A stretch of DNA of 64,000 bases from Bacteroides xylanisolvens XB1A (GTDB taxonomy: Bacteria; Bacteroidota; Bacteroidia; Bacteroidales; Bacteroidaceae): contig NC_021017.1 in the NCBI RefSeq assembly GCF_000210075.1, forward strand, positions 3,501,693-3,565,692, read 5' to 3'. Under the pieces are notes generated by a model that did not search any database, was not told the origin of the DNA, and saw only the letters and a program-made list of their open reading frames with translations. The translations under genes were made by a program, and so were the position numbers. This document shows positions 33,991-44,528 of the stretch, piece after piece (position 1 is the stretch's first letter; each line of letters opens with the position of its first letter).

Positions 33991-36635
33991 CAGAATAATT
34001 TCATCTGCCCGGTGATTTCATCAATAATGTCGCCTTCGCTCTTGCCGCTGTCCGGGTCCAGATTTTCCGGCTCCTCTTCAGGAACTTCCTGTTGTTCTTG
34101 TGAGGGTTCGGGGAAGCGAGTTGGTTCAAGCTCATTGATCGTCTCCACTGCATAGGTAGTGATACGTTTTCCCTTGGCTTTGAAACCTTTGACAGCAATG
34201 AATTCATCCGCATCGATATTCAACGGATCACGGAAATTGTCGTGTCCGCCAAATATGACTTCCAGACGAGGATAGTACTCGTCGGTCAGCAGGATCAGAC
34301 GGTTGTTCTTATTTTCTCCCAAGTAGTTCTGTTTACGGTTGGAGGCCTCAAAACAGAAACGTTTCAGATACGGATAATTCTGTTGGTCGGCATCGTAAAG
34401 CGCGGCAGTCCATATCTTGTTAGGATCAAATTTCTCCACGATGCTTACATTATCTTCATAGTGGTTGCTCAAGTCGAAGTTGGTAGTATAGAAATCACCG
34501 TTGTTCAGAACAATCAATATGCTGTCGTCGCTTTGGAATTCACCCAGATATTCACCTCGTCCGTCATAGTTGAGGCGGAGTATGTCACGGTCAAACCATA
34601 CTTTACGTCCACCGAGCGTAGAACCTCCTTTTTGTTTCAAGGATATCTTATGTACCGGCAAGCGGGTAAGAATCACACCTCGTGCCTGACGTCCCTTGAT
34701 GCTGACCTCGCTGAAATCATGCTCGAAGATGATACGGCGTACACGCGGATTCGGTTTCAATGTCACCTTGATGATTTCGGCTTCTCCGTTCGGATTAGCA
34801 CTGAAATAGGTAATCCGTGATTCGGGAGTTCCCAGTGTGACATCATATTCGCGGTCGCGAACTACAGAGGTAACGGCGAAACGTTTTACGTATGTCGTTC
34901 CTTCTTTTCCATCGCGGTAAGCTATATTGTAGATCGTACGTTTATCGTTCTTCTTGAATACATTGACATAGAGAACGTTTTTGCCGACGAATTTCTTGTC
35001 GGCAACAGGAGTAACGATATACTTACCGTCGCGGAAGAAGATAATGACATCATCGATATCCGAACAACATGCAACGAACTCGTCTTTTTTCAAGGCTGTT
35101 CCGATAAATCCTTCTTCGCGGTTGATATAAAGTTTCTCGTTTGCTTCTACTACTTTGGCAGCTTCGATGGTGTCGAAGTTACGCAGTTCTGTACGGCGCG
35201 GGAAGTTCTTGCCGTATTTGTTTTTCAACATCTGATACCAGTTGACGGTATAATCTACGATGTGAGCCAGATGATTATCAATCTCGGCCACTTCTTCTTT
35301 CATCCTGGCAATCAGTTCATCCGCTTTGTCCGAATTGAATTTCAGAATACGTCCCATTTTGATTTCCATCAGTTTGAGAATATCCTCTTTGGTGACTTCA
35401 CGGATAAATTTCGGATAATAAGGCGTCAGGCGTTCGTCAATATGAGCACAAGCTGCGTCCATATCTTTGGATTGTTCGAACTCTTTGTCCTTGTAGATGC
35501 GTTCTTCGATAAATATCTTTTCGAGCGAAGCAAAGTGCAACGCTTCCAGTATTTCGTTTTTCTTGATTTCCAGTTCCTGCTTTAGCAAATCCAGCGTGTT
35601 GTCTGCCGACTTTCTCAAGACTTTGCTGACAGTGAGGAAATGAGGTTTGCTGTCGTCAATCACGCAGCAGTTGGGTGAGATACTTACTTCGCAATCGGTG
35701 AATGCGTACAATGCATCGATTGTTTTGTCCGATGATGTACCTGGTGCCAGATGCACTAATATTTCTACGTTGGCAGCTGTGTTGTCATCTACCTTGCGAA
35801 TTTTGATTTTTCCTTTATCAACTGCTTTCAGGATAGAGTCGATCACTGTTGAAGTGGTTTTCCCATAAGGGATCTCTGTAATTGCAAGCGTTTTGTTATC
35901 AATCTTGTTGATCTTGGCACGTACTTTCACTGCTCCGCCACGTTCTCCGTCGTTGTATTTGGCTACATCGATCGATCCGCCTGTCTGGAAATCGGGATAC
36001 AGTTGGAATTCTTCCCCATGCAGATAGCTGATGGAAGCATCGCAAAGTTCGTTGAAGTTATGCGGCAATATCTTGGAAGAAAGTCCAACGGCGATACCTT
36101 CCACTCCCTGCGCCAGTAATAACGGGAATTTCACAGGAAGAGTGACTGGTTCTTTATTTCGTCCGTCGTATGACAATTTCCATTCGGTAGTTTTGGGATT
36201 GAAGACAACATCCAGCGCAAACTTGGATAAACGTGCCTCGATATAACGGGGAGCAGCCGCACCGTCTCCGGTGAGAATATTACCCCAGTTACCCTGACAG
36301 TCAATCAACAGGTCTTTCTGTCCCAACTGTACTAGGGCATCCCCGATAGAAGCATCCCCATGCGGGTGGAACTGCATGGTGTGTCCCACAATATTTGCCA
36401 CTTTGTTATACCGCCCGTCATCCAGACGTTTCATAGAATGCAGGATACGACGTTGCACAGGCTTTAAACCGTCATTGATGTGAGGTACGGCACGTTCCAG
36501 AATAACGTATGAAGCATAGTCCAGAAACCAATTCTGGTACATGCCTGTTAACTGATGTTTTACGCTTTCGTCCCGCGCGTCCGCTGGTTTGTAGTCTGAA
36601 TGTTCTTCCGTTATCTCGTTGATTTCGTCACTCAT
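33990..36635 (-). CDS. parC: DNA topoisomerase IV subunit A
   Basis: The 881-aa protein has the breakage-reunion domain of type IIA topoisomerases: RAVPHINDGLKPVQRRILHS, FHPHGDASIGDALVQLGQ, and the catalytic Tyr131 in AAAPRYIEARL. A coiled-coil tower with GyrA-box-poor C-terminal beta-pinwheel repeats follows (KGGSTLGGRKVWFDRDILRL, FDPNKIWTAALYDADQQNYP). The C-terminal 50 residues are acidic. The sequence context and lack of a canonical GyrA box favour ParC over GyrA. It decatenates daughter chromosomes with ParE, which is not in this window. A TATTTTTG -7 box lies about 70 bp upstream. Confidence 0.9.
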   Translation of the reverse strand: MSDEINEITEEHSDYKPADARDESVKHQLTGMYQNWFLDYASYVILERAVPHINDGLKPVQRRILHSMKRLDDGRYNKVANIVGHTMQFHPHGDASIGDALVQLGQKDLLIDCQGNWGNILTGDGAAAPRYIEARLSKFALDVVFNPKTTEWKLSYDGRNKEPVTLPVKFPLLLAQGVEGIAVGLSSKILPHNFNELCDASISYLHGEEFQLYPDFQTGGSIDVAKYNDGERGGAVKVRAKINKIDNKTLAITEIPYGKTTSTVIDSILKAVDKGKIKIRKVDDNTAANVEILVHLAPGTSSDKTIDALYAFTDCEVSISPNCCVIDDSKPHFLTVSKVLRKSADNTLDLLKQELEIKKNEILEALHFASLEKIFIEERIYKDKEFEQSKDMDAACAHIDERLTPYYPKFIREVTKEDILKLMEIKMGRILKFNSDKADELIARMKEEVAEIDNHLAHIVDYTVNWYQMLKNKYGKNFPRRTELRNFDTIEAAKVVEANEKLYINREEGFIGTALKKDEFVACCSDIDDVIIFFRDGKYIVTPVADKKFVGKNVLYVNVFKKNDKRTIYNIAYRDGKEGTTYVKRFAVTSVVRDREYDVTLGTPESRITYFSANPNGEAEIIKVTLKPNPRVRRIIFEHDFSEVSIKGRQARGVILTRLPVHKISLKQKGGSTLGGRKVWFDRDILRLNYDGRGEYLGEFQSDDSILIVLNNGDFYTTNFDLSNHYEDNVSIVEKFDPNKIWTAALYDADQQNYPYLKRFCFEASNRKQNYLGENKNNRLILLTDEYYPRLEVIFGGHDNFRDPLNIDADEFIAVKGFKAKGKRITTYAVETINELEPTRFPEPSQEQQEVPEEEPENLDPDSGKSEGDIIDEITGQMKLF

Positions 36636-36702
36636 ATATCAATCTTCGCTTTGCTTTAACAACAAATTATCTTCCTGAACATCAAAAAAGGGGATGTCCA
36701 CG

Positions 36703-36710
36703 CAAAAATA
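36703..36710 (-). promoter_or_regulatory. Probable parC promoter -7 box
   Basis: On the minus strand TATTTTTG matches TAnnTTTG, followed about 70 bp later by the parC ATG. The -33 element is poor (TTCG at 21-bp spacing). Confidence 0.45.
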
Positions 36711-36770
36711 CGAAATAAATTCATATGAGGACGAAAAGAACTCACGTTTTTTATGATACTGACAGTTCTG

Positions 36771-38099
36771 TTAATCCTTTGATCTCACATTCCACACCAA
36801 TAAAGCGAAAAAAACGGAAAGTAATGCTGCTCCGATCCAAAAAATATTGATGTAAGAAAAATCATAGATTTCTTTACCATCAACGATGCTTTTGTGCCCT
36901 TCAATGAGAACTCCGCTCATTATATCTTGTATACCTGCTCCGATGTAACTGGCAATGCCTACAATACCTAACGCTGCACCAGAAGCGTTCCGGGGAGCAA
37001 TGTCGACAGCCATTAATCCACCCAAAAAACAGAGAAGTACTCCGATAGCGGTTCCGAATAGTACCATGGATAATGCGTCTATCCAGAAGTGGACGCCCGG
37101 GACTAGTAGAAACAGGCATAGTGCTGCTACATTCATCAAACCGAAGATAAGCGCAGGAGCATTTCTACGTCCATTGAAAAACTTGTCGGAGATTACCCCG
37201 GAAAACATCGTACCAATAATTCCACAAACCGAACTGATGGAGATGATAAAACTGGCATCTAACGTAGAATACCCTTTCTGGGCTTCCAGATAAAAGACTC
37301 CCCAACTGTTCACTGCATATCGGCTGACATACATCAACGCACTTGCGATGGCAAGTATCCAAATTGCCGGCATCATTAACGCCTGTTTTTGTGCCTTGTT
37401 GAAGTCAGCTTTATCATCGGTTTCATCTTTTATTTGTGGATGATTAACTGCTGACAGTCCTTCACTTTCGGGAGAGTCGTGGAAAAAGTTCCAGACAATT
37501 AAAACTCCGATTATTCCAATACTACCGGCTCCTATGAAACCATATCTCCACCCTAAAACGCTCACAATGGAAGCGACAATGATGAAAGTCATAGCCTCTC
37601 CGATATTGTGACTTGCCGACCAAAAACCGTAGAACGACCCTCGTTTCTTGTCCTCAAACCAACGGGATAGTCCGACTACACAGGAAGCTGCTCCCATTGA
37701 CTGAAACCAGCCGCTGATTCCCCATAGTACGGCAAATAGAATAAAAGAATGAGTGAACCCTAAACATAAGTTAGCCAAAGCGGTAATCAGTAATCCGGTG
37801 GACATGAAGCGTCTGATATTACTGCGGTCTGCTAGAAATCCATTGGTGAATTTTCCGATGGCATATGTGAAAAACAGCACGGCACCAATGATACCGAGTT
37901 CGGTTTCTGAAAATATACCTTCTTCGACAATCGGCTTTTTTACTACATTCAGACTAAGTCGGCAAACGTAATAAATACCGTATCCGGCAGTTGCGGAAAA
38001 AAAGGTTGCCCATTGTAGCTTTTTGAGCTTCTTCTTGTTCTCTTTAAGAACTGGTGCAGGAGTACTGATTTGATAGAATTTGATAAGTTGTTTTAACAT
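36771..38099 (-). CDS. OPA-family MFS transporter, probably glycerol-3-phosphate or hexose-phosphate
   Basis: The 442-aa, 12-TM protein has GlpT/UhpT-type features. These include the N-terminal segment GYGIYYVCRLSLNVVKKPIV, with the conserved Arg (YVCRLS, cf. YLVRKN), and AIGKFTNGFLADRSNIRRFM. GISGWFQSMGAASCVVGLSR and a second-half ALMYVSRYAVNSWGVFYLEA also carry an Arg. Family members exchange inorganic phosphate for organophosphates across the inner membrane. It lies 102 bp after the SusD gene of the phosphodiesterase locus on the same strand, separated by a strong hairpin. Uptake of glycerol-3-phosphate released by the GDPD enzyme is a natural inference. Confidence 0.85.
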   Translation of the reverse strand: MLKQLIKFYQISTPAPVLKENKKKLKKLQWATFFSATAGYGIYYVCRLSLNVVKKPIVEEGIFSETELGIIGAVLFFTYAIGKFTNGFLADRSNIRRFMSTGLLITALANLCLGFTHSFILFAVLWGISGWFQSMGAASCVVGLSRWFEDKKRGSFYGFWSASHNIGEAMTFIIVASIVSVLGWRYGFIGAGSIGIIGVLIVWNFFHDSPESEGLSAVNHPQIKDETDDKADFNKAQKQALMMPAIWILAIASALMYVSRYAVNSWGVFYLEAQKGYSTLDASFIISISSVCGIIGTMFSGVISDKFFNGRRNAPALIFGLMNVAALCLFLLVPGVHFWIDALSMVLFGTAIGVLLCFLGGLMAVDIAPRNASGAALGIVGIASYIGAGIQDIMSGVLIEGHKSIVDGKEIYDFSYINIFWIGAALLSVFFALLVWNVRSKD

Positions 38100-38141
38100 G
38101 GTAATTAGTGTTTGTTGCTTTAAAAAAAAGCAATAGTGATA

Positions 38142-38175
38142 GTAAGGTGTATCGGGGATTACCGATACACCTTAC
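38142..38175 (-). terminator. 14-bp stem-loop between SusD and transporter genes
   Basis: GTAAGGTGTATCGG (38142-38155) pairs perfectly with CCGATACACCTTAC (38162-38175). On the minus strand the T run comes 13 nt after the stem, so this may be a partial terminator or an mRNA-stabilising hairpin, not a full stop. Confidence 0.6.
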
Positions 38176-38201
38176 TGATAAAAATATAAATTGTGGATTA
38201 A

Positions 38202-39953
38202 TTAGTAACTTAAGCCGTCTTCCCAACCCGGATTTTGGGTCAGAATGCCTTGTGTCAATACGCGTTGATCGGCAGGAATTGGCCATAAATAGTCTCTTTC
38301 CTCTTTCCAGTCATTGCCATAAGTAACTTTAGGAAATCCGATAATATAGCCGGATGTACCATTGGAGAGGTAAATATCCTTATCCAGTTTCTTTTTATTA
38401 TCACATTGCGAAGTAGCTGTGGTTTCGTAGATTTCCAAATCAGGTTTTCCGTCTCCATCCATGTCATACGTTCCTACTCCAGGAATATAGATGCCGTAGT
38501 AAGGAATGTACTGATTGAACATTTGTTTTCCTTCTTTCCATCGGAACAAATCCCATTGTCTCAAGCCTTCCATAACTAATTCAATGGTACGTTCGCGACG
38601 TATTTCGAGAATGACTCCTTTGTTCGCTCCCTGCTCAACGTTCGGATAGCAGGTACCCAAATACGGATCAGGATTGTTGTTGGCGTCTGTAAGAATCAAA
38701 TCCGGCATTTTTGCCCGTTCACGAATTTTATTGATAGAGATATCCAGATCTTCTTGTTTAAGAGTTCCTAATTCTGCTTTAGCCTCGGCATAATTCAGGT
38801 ACACTTCTGCGGCTCGCATCAGTGGCCAGTCGGAGGTACTTTTGGCGGCTCCGTCATGGTCTTTCGTTCCTACGAATTTGATAGGTCTGTATCCGCAGTA
38901 GGCAGTTAAATCATTAGCAGTAACGGTGGTTTCTCCTTTCTGGATATAGTTCGGGCAAAGTACAGTTTGTTGTAAGCGTGGATCACGGTCTTTTACCTCT
39001 TCCGTATAGAACATAGTTTCATATCCTTGTTTATCTGTGAAACGCGTTCCGTCAGTCATCAGGTAGTGATTCATAAACCGGCGGGTGAAGCCCATCTGCA
39101 GATTGGCGATGCTGAATTGTACGGAATGTGATAATTGTAGACCTTCGAAGTTATAAGCTCTTGCCAGTACAACTTCTGTTGTTTTGGCATTGTCCGCACA
39201 GAACATATCTCTGTAAGGTTCTGTTCCTTCTTTATACAGACTGAAGCCGCTTTCATCAATAAACTGCTTGGCAGTGCTTGCTGCAATTTCCAGATATTTC
39301 TCATAATTGTCCAGTCCGTGGTATTTCCGATAAGTTCCTTCATAGAGTGCAGCTTGACTGGCAAATGCCAGTGCTGCCCATTTAGTGACTCTTGTATTCC
39401 GAGTGTCTGTGCTTTTAGTTGGTAAGCTGGTGGCGGCATCTTCGAAATCTTTGAGGACCCGATCCATCACAAATTCGCGTGAATCTCTGGCTTTAGCCAG
39501 TAATTCCTGATCTTCCGAACCTAATACCTGATCATACCAGGGCACGTCTCCATAACGACGTACCTTTACGAAATAGAAATAAGCTCTGAAGAACTGTGCC
39601 ACACCGTTATATTGGCTGCGGGCGGTTTCATCATCACAATTGGAGGAATGTTGCAGAAAATAATTGATGTGACGGAGTTTGCTCCATGACCATCCGGTTT
39701 CGCTAGCAGCCGAACGGGTACCTTCAATCACCTGTCCCATGCCTTTGTCAATCATATCGTCTGCATTTGTACCGGCTGAAGCGTCCGGTTCATCCAGCAA
39801 AGTATAAAATTGATTGGTCCATAACTCCAGGTCGGATTTATTTTGAAAGTAATTCTCCGGTGTCACTGCATTTTCCGGTAGGAGTGTCAGGTCGCAACTA
39901 CTGAACAGGGTTGTCACCATTCCCAGGATAATTATTTTGTTGATAGCTTTCAT
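38202..39953 (-). CDS. SusD/RagB family lipoprotein of the phosphodiester locus
   Basis: The 583-aa protein has lipobox FSSC followed by DLTLLPENAVTPENYF, the SusD N-terminal signature. It also shows family segments FFRAYFYFVKVRRYGDVPWY, WPLMRAAEVYLNYAEAKAEL, REERTIELVMEGLRQWDLFRW in closely matching form, and a C-terminal WPIPADQRVLTQGILTQNPG. It lies 22 bp after its SusC partner. It should bind the oligosaccharide or phosphodiester ligand at the surface. It is not close to the first SusD of the window, so the ligand probably differs. Confidence 0.95.
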   Translation of the reverse strand: MKAINKIIILGMVTTLFSSCDLTLLPENAVTPENYFQNKSDLELWTNQFYTLLDEPDASAGTNADDMIDKGMGQVIEGTRSAASETGWSWSKLRHINYFLQHSSNCDDETARSQYNGVAQFFRAYFYFVKVRRYGDVPWYDQVLGSEDQELLAKARDSREFVMDRVLKDFEDAATSLPTKSTDTRNTRVTKWAALAFASQAALYEGTYRKYHGLDNYEKYLEIAASTAKQFIDESGFSLYKEGTEPYRDMFCADNAKTTEVVLARAYNFEGLQLSHSVQFSIANLQMGFTRRFMNHYLMTDGTRFTDKQGYETMFYTEEVKDRDPRLQQTVLCPNYIQKGETTVTANDLTAYCGYRPIKFVGTKDHDGAAKSTSDWPLMRAAEVYLNYAEAKAELGTLKQEDLDISINKIRERAKMPDLILTDANNNPDPYLGTCYPNVEQGANKGVILEIRRERTIELVMEGLRQWDLFRWKEGKQMFNQYIPYYGIYIPGVGTYDMDGDGKPDLEIYETTATSQCDNKKKLDKDIYLSNGTSGYIIGFPKVTYGNDWKEERDYLWPIPADQRVLTQGILTQNPGWEDGLSY

Positions 39954-39975
39954 ACTATATCTGATTAATCATTAA

Positions 39976-42900
39976 TTAAAAAGTAATATCTACTCCAACA
40001 GTATAAACACGTGGATAAGCATATCCCGAACCTGTGTTGGATGAGTAAGTGCTACTAGAGATAGCCAATTCCGGATCAATGGTTTTATTATGCTTCTTCA
40101 GAGGCGACCAATAATATAGATTCTCTCCTGAAACATAAACACGGACTTTTTCGAAAAAACGCTTGTTGATGGGCAGGGTATATCCGATAGAGAGGTTCTT
40201 GAAACGCAGATAAGCAATGTTCTGTATATATCGGTCATTGACTGTTCCGAGTGAACCTCCGGAGTAGGATTGATAACCTCTGATGCGTGGGAAGAAGGCA
40301 TTTCTGTTGTCTTCTGTCCAACAGTCTTCCGGGAATGACTTTTCTATAAATGAGGTAGAAGGGAAAGAGTAGGGGCCCCAGAAAGAATTCGCTCCTTGTG
40401 AACTGGAACTGGAGGACGGATACCAGTCTCTTTTACCGATCCCTTGAAAGAAAGCAGATACGTCAAAACCATTCCAGCTTGCATCCAGGCGGAAAGAATA
40501 GTTGTATCTTGGAGTCGTATTTCCGATGATCCGTTTGTCGCCCGGGTCATCTACGGTTCCTGCTCCTGCTCCGATCACGTTGTCTCCATTCAAGTCGGCA
40601 AAGCGTACATCACCGGCACGTAGATAACCGTCTACTTTACTACTGTAAACACGTCCGTTCACGGCTTTGTCATTAATCTTTGCCTGATATTCCGCAGCTT
40701 CTTTGTCTGTTTTAAACAATCCGTCTACATGGTATCCCCAGATTTCTCCCATTTTCTTTCCTACATAGTGGTCGGAAATCAGTTTGTCCGGGTTGTTGTA
40801 TTTGGTGATTGTGCGCTGGTAATCTCCCAAGGTAGCTTGTATCCCATATCGGAAAGGCTTGTTGGCTACTTTGAACGAATCGTTCCATGAAACAGATAAT
40901 TCCCATCCGTTTGTCCGTAAGTCAGCGCAATTGGCTTTTGGGGTAGAAGCACCGTATACATCCGGTAAAGTCAATGAGGTGGTCAGCATATCCGTTGTTT
41001 TACGGACGTAATAGTCGGCACTCATACTTAGACGGTTTCTAAGGAATGACATATCCAATCCGACATTGTATGTTGTAACAGTTTCCCAGGTCAGCCCGGA
41101 AGAGATTGGATTGGAAATTTTCGCATAGTATGCTTTTCCTTCTCCATCAAAGGTATAACTGAATTGGTTATCGGAAGTGATTGTTTGCAGATAAGCGTAA
41201 TAATCTACTTGTTGGTTACCCAGACTGCCGACAGAAGCACGTAATTTTAAACTGCTCCACCAGTCACTTACAGGTTTGAAGAAGTTTTCTTCAGAAATTC
41301 TCCACCCTGCTGATACCGAGGGGAATATTCCCCATCTGTCTCCTTCTGCAAATCGGGAAGAACCATCAGCACGGCAGGATACCTCAAGCAAGTATTTGCC
41401 CATGTAGTCATAGTTGATACGCCCAAAGAAACCAAGAGTCTTATAGGCACTGATATCTTGTGATACGGTAAGCACACTTTCGGGTGTTACTGCCGAAAAG
41501 GAGTCGAGGTTATCATTGGACAAGTTGGTCATGGAAGTATCTTTGTTGACATTACGGTAAGTCTCATACTGACTACCTGCCACCACTTTAAGATTATGTT
41601 TCTTTGCCCATGAATGTTCAAAAGTAGCATAGTAATTCAGCATATGAGTGACGGGGAAAGATTCGTCTTCTTCATAGTTGTTAAAGATACTTCCGGAAGT
41701 GAATGTCTGTGTCACTCCCTGACTACGTGAATATTCAAATGAGTTGTTGCGATAGCGATACAGCTGTTTTCTTTGCTGATAACTGTAATTGGCAGTCAAA
41801 GTCAATCCTTCCAGTAAAGTAATATCAATCTGGTTGACTACAGACAAGAGTGTTCTGGATTTGGTGTTATGCCCTCTTTGAGATGTCAGATAGCCACCGT
41901 CGCCGGCTCCGAGAGGGGAGTTGGCATAAAGTTGGTTTGTATATTGCACAATTGTTCCGTCAGGATTGAAAGGCACGAATGACGGACTGATATTCGATTC
42001 CAGACGAGCAATGGTCATTGCATAATTGGAAGTTCCGTTATATCTGTAATTGTTGTTGTCCAATCCGATATTTGTCGACCATTTTATCCATTTATTCAGT
42101 TGGGCATCCATCTTGGCACGGAATGAGTAATCTTTATAGAGGTCTTTATCAATGTTGAACATACCATACTGCTGATAGTAGCGTCCACTGATATAATAAT
42201 TCACCTTCTCGCCACCTCCGGTGATGGAAATGTTATGTTCCATCTGTGGGCGGGTGCGATTGTAGAAGTGTCCATACCAATCTGTATTTCCATAATAATA
42301 GTACTTCCCGTCTTCTCCGATTTCTACCCAGGGGCGTTCAGGATTCTCAGTCATATCATTCCTGCGGTCGTAGAGCTTCTGGAGTTCTTCATCTTCATAC
42401 AAATACATATTCACACCATTGTATGCATGGTAGAACTTGTTGGCGAAAGTTACATAATCATACCCGGTACGGATAAAATCAGTGGAAGTCGTATTCTGTG
42501 TCCATCCGAAACGACCGTTATAGGAAATTTTGGCTTTTCCTTTTGTTGCGGCACTTCCCGATTTAGTGGTAATAAGTACCACACCAGCCGATGCTTTTGC
42601 TCCATAAATGGCACACGAAGATGCATCTTTCAATACAGAAATCGATTCGATATCATTTGCATTGACTTGATTTAGCGGTACTTCTACGCCATCACACAAT
42701 ACTAACGGCGTGCCACCGTTGACAGAGATACCTCCACGAATGTTTAATGAATACCCTGACTCGGGCGAACCTGTACCAAAAGTAAGATTTACAGATGGAT
42801 CGGCTCCCTGCAATGCATTGGCAGCAGACACTACCGGGCGGTTGTTCAGGTCTTTACTAGAGATGGTGGAAACGGCACCTGTCAGGTTACTTCTGCGTTG

Positions 42901-43518
42901 ACTACCGTAGCCTACTACGACTACCTCGTCAATCATCAGGCTGGAAGGAATCAGGCGGATGGTCTTGGTCTGATTGTCTTTTACATTGACTGTTGCCATT
43001 TCATAACCTACGTACGAAATTTCGATTGTTGAGGGTATGAAAGCTTCTAAAGAAAACTTTCCATCCAGATCGGTAATTGCTCCTTGTGCGGTTTCTTTGT
43101 TCATCACTGAAGCGCCTATAACAGGATTACCTTCTTCGTCATAAACAATACCGGTAATCGTCTGTTTCTTTTTCTCACCGGGCTTTTGCTGACTGGTATC
43201 TGACTTTTTACTGATAATGATACTATGCCCGTTGATGGCGTAGCTAACATTCTGTCCCACAAAAATCTGATCCAAAACGGCCTTAATAGGCGCATTAGTG
43301 GCATTGACTGACACTTTTTTACTCATGTTGATCTCTGCGGATTTGATCACAACAGAATAATTTTTGGTCTTATGTAAAGCTTCTATTGCTTCTTTTACAG
43401 TAACATTCTTTAATTGTAAGGTTATGTCTTGTGCTAGAATGGGTTGAGAGAAAAATATCATCACACAAGCAAACCAGATCGTTGATATATATTTTTTATA
43501 AATATTAGTTTGCTTCAT
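39976..43518 (-). CDS. SusC/RagA TonB-dependent transporter with N-terminal STN signalling domain
   Basis: The 1180-aa protein has a signal peptide ending ILAQ. An STN (secretin/TonB short N-terminal) domain follows at about 30-105 (LQLKNVTVKEAIEALHKTKN, VSYAINGHSIIISKK). Then come a carboxypeptidase-regulatory-like domain (QTITGIVYDEEGNPVIGASV), a TonB box region (DEVVVVGYGSQRRSNLTGAV), a plug and a barrel ending in VGVDITF. The STN domain is the part that contacts a FecR-type anti-sigma factor, and the FecR gene sits 23 bp upstream. So uptake is coupled to gene induction through the ECF sigma factor at 53717. The gene is complete. Confidence 0.95.
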   Translation of the reverse strand: MKQTNIYKKYISTIWFACVMIFFSQPILAQDITLQLKNVTVKEAIEALHKTKNYSVVIKSAEINMSKKVSVNATNAPIKAVLDQIFVGQNVSYAINGHSIIISKKSDTSQQKPGEKKKQTITGIVYDEEGNPVIGASVMNKETAQGAITDLDGKFSLEAFIPSTIEISYVGYEMATVNVKDNQTKTIRLIPSSLMIDEVVVVGYGSQRRSNLTGAVSTISSKDLNNRPVVSAANALQGADPSVNLTFGTGSPESGYSLNIRGGISVNGGTPLVLCDGVEVPLNQVNANDIESISVLKDASSCAIYGAKASAGVVLITTKSGSAATKGKAKISYNGRFGWTQNTTSTDFIRTGYDYVTFANKFYHAYNGVNMYLYEDEELQKLYDRRNDMTENPERPWVEIGEDGKYYYYGNTDWYGHFYNRTRPQMEHNISITGGGEKVNYYISGRYYQQYGMFNIDKDLYKDYSFRAKMDAQLNKWIKWSTNIGLDNNNYRYNGTSNYAMTIARLESNISPSFVPFNPDGTIVQYTNQLYANSPLGAGDGGYLTSQRGHNTKSRTLLSVVNQIDITLLEGLTLTANYSYQQRKQLYRYRNNSFEYSRSQGVTQTFTSGSIFNNYEEDESFPVTHMLNYYATFEHSWAKKHNLKVVAGSQYETYRNVNKDTSMTNLSNDNLDSFSAVTPESVLTVSQDISAYKTLGFFGRINYDYMGKYLLEVSCRADGSSRFAEGDRWGIFPSVSAGWRISEENFFKPVSDWWSSLKLRASVGSLGNQQVDYYAYLQTITSDNQFSYTFDGEGKAYYAKISNPISSGLTWETVTTYNVGLDMSFLRNRLSMSADYYVRKTTDMLTTSLTLPDVYGASTPKANCADLRTNGWELSVSWNDSFKVANKPFRYGIQATLGDYQRTITKYNNPDKLISDHYVGKKMGEIWGYHVDGLFKTDKEAAEYQAKINDKAVNGRVYSSKVDGYLRAGDVRFADLNGDNVIGAGAGTVDDPGDKRIIGNTTPRYNYSFRLDASWNGFDVSAFFQGIGKRDWYPSSSSSSQGANSFWGPYSFPSTSFIEKSFPEDCWTEDNRNAFFPRIRGYQSYSGGSLGTVNDRYIQNIAYLRFKNLSIGYTLPINKRFFEKVRVYVSGENLYYWSPLKKHNKTIDPELAISSSTYSSNTGSGYAYPRVYTVGVDITF

Positions 43519-43541
43519 ATCAGGTTATACTACTGCTAATT

Positions 43542-44528
43542 TTATGGAGCTGCAGAAGTAATCAAGATTACTCCCTGACTCCGGGTTATGGACATTTGTC
43601 CGTCTGTATTGAGATTGGATAAAATCTCATCGAGAGTTTCCCCGTTAGTGAAGTAAGCAATGTAAGTGCTGTCACCTAGCTTTTGATCTAATATGATGAT
43701 TCTGGTATCGAAATAATATTCCAGTTCCTTCACAATATCATTAAGGGGAAGATTACTGAAATAGAATCCTTCGTTTTTGGCCGGACACTTGTACAGATTG
43801 GCAAGGAATGTATCGCGGACAATCTTCTGTGAAGTTCGGTTATACTGAATCATTTCTCCTTTCTTCAAAATCTCATTAGGATGAGTTGGAGTTTTGAACA
43901 GTACCGAACCTTCTACGAGCGCGACTTCTACTGTCTCGATATTCTCGTAGGCACGGAGATTGAACTTTGTACCCAGCACCTGCACATGGACGTCACCAGC
44001 AGAAATGATAAAAGGCTTGTCCGGATCCTTTGCCACATCGGCAAAGAGTTCTCCACTGACAAAGATTTCTCTTTTATTTTCTGTGAAATCGGAAGGGTAA
44101 ATTACTCGCGTGCCTGAATTGACATGGAGCGTCGTTCCATCCGAAAGAGTGAGTGTCTGATGCATACCGTGTGGTACGGTGATATCATTCCAGTGTGTAT
44201 TTGCCTTCTTGTCAAGAAGTAAATATCCGGCTAAAAATAAGAGTGGTATAAAAAGGACGGCTGCCACACGCTGCATCCAGCGGATTGAACGCTGAAGTCC
44301 CGGGCGTGGTGTGCGGACCTGTTGGGGTTGAGTTGCTTTTTGAAATTTCTCAAAAGCTTTTTGAGATAACTCATGATTCTCCATTTGAATTTCAGAGATA
44401 ATCTCACGGAAACTCTGGTCCACTAGGCTATTGTCATTTTCTGTCAACCACTTTTGGATTTCTATTTCTTCCTCGTGAGAACACTTATCATAGAAATAAT
44501 CTTTTAATATGTCATTAGTTATCTTCAT
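43542..44528 (-). CDS. FecR-family anti-sigma factor
   Basis: The product has 328 aa from the ATG at 44528 (MKITNDILKDYFYDKCSHEE); the longer upstream frame lacks a better signal. The cytoplasmic N-terminal 90 residues should hold the sigma factor. One TM segment follows (about 88-107; VAAVLFIPLLFLAGYLLL), then the FecR domain (NDITVPHGMHQTLTLSDGTT, VSGELFADVAKDPDKPFIIS) and a C-terminal DUF4974 domain (FYFSNLPLNDIVKELEYYF). It transmits ligand occupancy of the STN-type SusC. Its sigma factor is not adjacent but about 9 kb away and on the other strand, an unusual split. Confidence 0.92.
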   Translation of the reverse strand: MKITNDILKDYFYDKCSHEEEIEIQKWLTENDNSLVDQSFREIISEIQMENHELSQKAFEKFQKATQPQQVRTPRPGLQRSIRWMQRVAAVLFIPLLFLAGYLLLDKKANTHWNDITVPHGMHQTLTLSDGTTLHVNSGTRVIYPSDFTENKREIFVSGELFADVAKDPDKPFIISAGDVHVQVLGTKFNLRAYENIETVEVALVEGSVLFKTPTHPNEILKKGEMIQYNRTSQKIVRDTFLANLYKCPAKNEGFYFSNLPLNDIVKELEYYFDTRIIILDQKLGDSTYIAYFTNGETLDEILSNLNTDGQMSITRSQGVILITSAAP

